NCBI GenBank assembly: GCA_947385085.1
Contig: CANDJN010000009.1
Location: 1-62,824 of the forward strand
Length of the DNA stretch: 62,824 nucleotides
Direction: 5' to 3'
Source: an uncultured Erysipelotrichaceae bacterium
Lineage (GTDB): Bacteria; Bacillota_I; Bacilli_A; Erysipelotrichales; Erysipelotrichaceae
Shown: positions 62,578 to 62,824 of the stretch, piece after piece
Layout of the letters: every line of letters begins with the position of its first letter
How positions within the stretch are numbered: the first letter of the stretch is position 1
Notes under the pieces: model-generated
Databases searched by the model: none
Told to the model about the DNA's origin: nothing
The model's input: only the letters and a program-made list of their open reading frames with translations
Translations under genes and position numbers: made by a program

Positions 62578-62591
62578 CACTTTAGTGCTAA
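62565..62591. promoter_or_regulatory. CIRCE element over the hrcA -35
   Basis: TTAGCACTG, nine bases, TAGTGCTAA: two mismatches, overlapping TTGACA exactly as in the clpB control region. Confidence 0.9.
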
Positions 62592-62778
62592 TTCTTGTAA
62601 AAATTCCAGAATTGCTATTTTGCATACTGCGAATAATTCATATGATTTAAAATATAAGTATATGTTTAGGATGAACAAAACTGCAGTAATTTATGAACAA
62701 AGCTGAACAATCTATTAAATTTATTCTTTTTAGGATTAAAAAAAATCGCCATTTAAGATCATGACACATAATAAACAT

Positions 62779-62802
62779 CCACCAGCGTAGCTGGTGGTTT
62801 TT
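62779..62802 (+). terminator. Hairpin with T run at the right edge
   Basis: CCACCAGC pairs with GCTGGTGG over a three-base loop, followed by five T. No plus-strand gene precedes it in the window, so it may be the end of a small RNA or the subterminal hairpin of an IS200/IS605-type element that begins beyond the edge. Confidence 0.55.
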
Positions 62803-62824
62803 ACGTAATCGCCCACTAGGGGCT

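Overview
The window reads as a chromosomal segment of a Gram-positive (Bacillota) bacterium of moderate-to-low GC, most likely an Erysipelotrichia-type gut organism. This rests on sequence style and gene families: CIRCE/HrcA heat-shock control, a sortase with a surface-anchored protein, diglycosyl-glycolipid glycosyltransferases, an mraZ-led division cluster, the N-acetyl branch of diaminopimelate synthesis, and a VanG/VanT-like cell-wall ligase/racemase pair. The species cannot be fixed from the sequence alone. Most genes lie on the minus strand. No rRNA, tRNA, CRISPR array or prophage was seen.

Layout. (1) 0.2-4.7 kb: a 2-aminoethylphosphonate (AEP) operon (aepZ-aepY-aepX, minus) facing a winged-helix/LicC-type cytidylyltransferase, together a plausible route from PEP to CMP-AEP for phosphonate decoration of the surface. 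(2) 5.1-7.3 kb: a large membrane protein with an Asn/Gln/Met-rich middle. (3) 7.3-9.4 kb: an AT-rich insert bounded by two related palindromes, with a flavodoxin/ferredoxin protein and a frameshifted TetR gene. (4) 9.4-14.5 kb: YhaM nuclease and a glycolipid operon (glycosyltransferase, flippase-like protein, and a glycosyltransferase fused to RecX). (5) 14.6-16.6 kb: an IS607-type recombinase lacking its catalytic serine, and a membrane polysaccharide deacetylase. (6) 16.7-25.4 kb: murF, a D-Ala-D-Ala/D-Ser ligase, a racemase, a VanT-like membrane acyltransferase, an unknown protein and an FAD protein in one operon, then a second deacetylase. (7) 25.6-36.4 kb: typA, then an accessory stretch with class D sortase, an LRR surface protein behind a structured leader, an alpha/beta hydrolase and an AT-rich TetR/ABC exporter module. 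(8) 36.4-44 kb: clpB (two CIRCE boxes), trxA, two Cof phosphatases, ybaK and mreB. (9) 44-48.2 kb: the start of a division cluster (mraZ, rsmH, ftsL, pbp2X). (10) 48.4-52 kb: dapH, dapB, dapF and a divergent N-acetyl-DAP deacetylase. (11) 52-57.7 kb: an exonuclease-like protein, YitT, lspA, deoR/nagB and marR/flavodoxin. (12) 57.8-62.6 kb: hrcA-grpE-dnaK-dnaJ with two CIRCE boxes.

The main theme is the cell envelope: peptidoglycan precursors and their likely D-Ser variant, DAP supply, peptidoglycan/polysaccharide deacetylation, septal synthesis, membrane glycolipids, phosphonate decoration and sortase anchoring. The second theme is HrcA-controlled stress response. Several starts differ from the longest reading frame because a promoter or ribosome-binding site lies inside the longer frame; these are stated per gene. 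The items most worth following are the glycosyltransferase-RecX fusion, the split VanT-like racemase/transporter next to a VanG-like ligase, the apparently catalytically dead IS607-like protein, the AEP/CMP-AEP locus, and the structured leader before the LRR protein.
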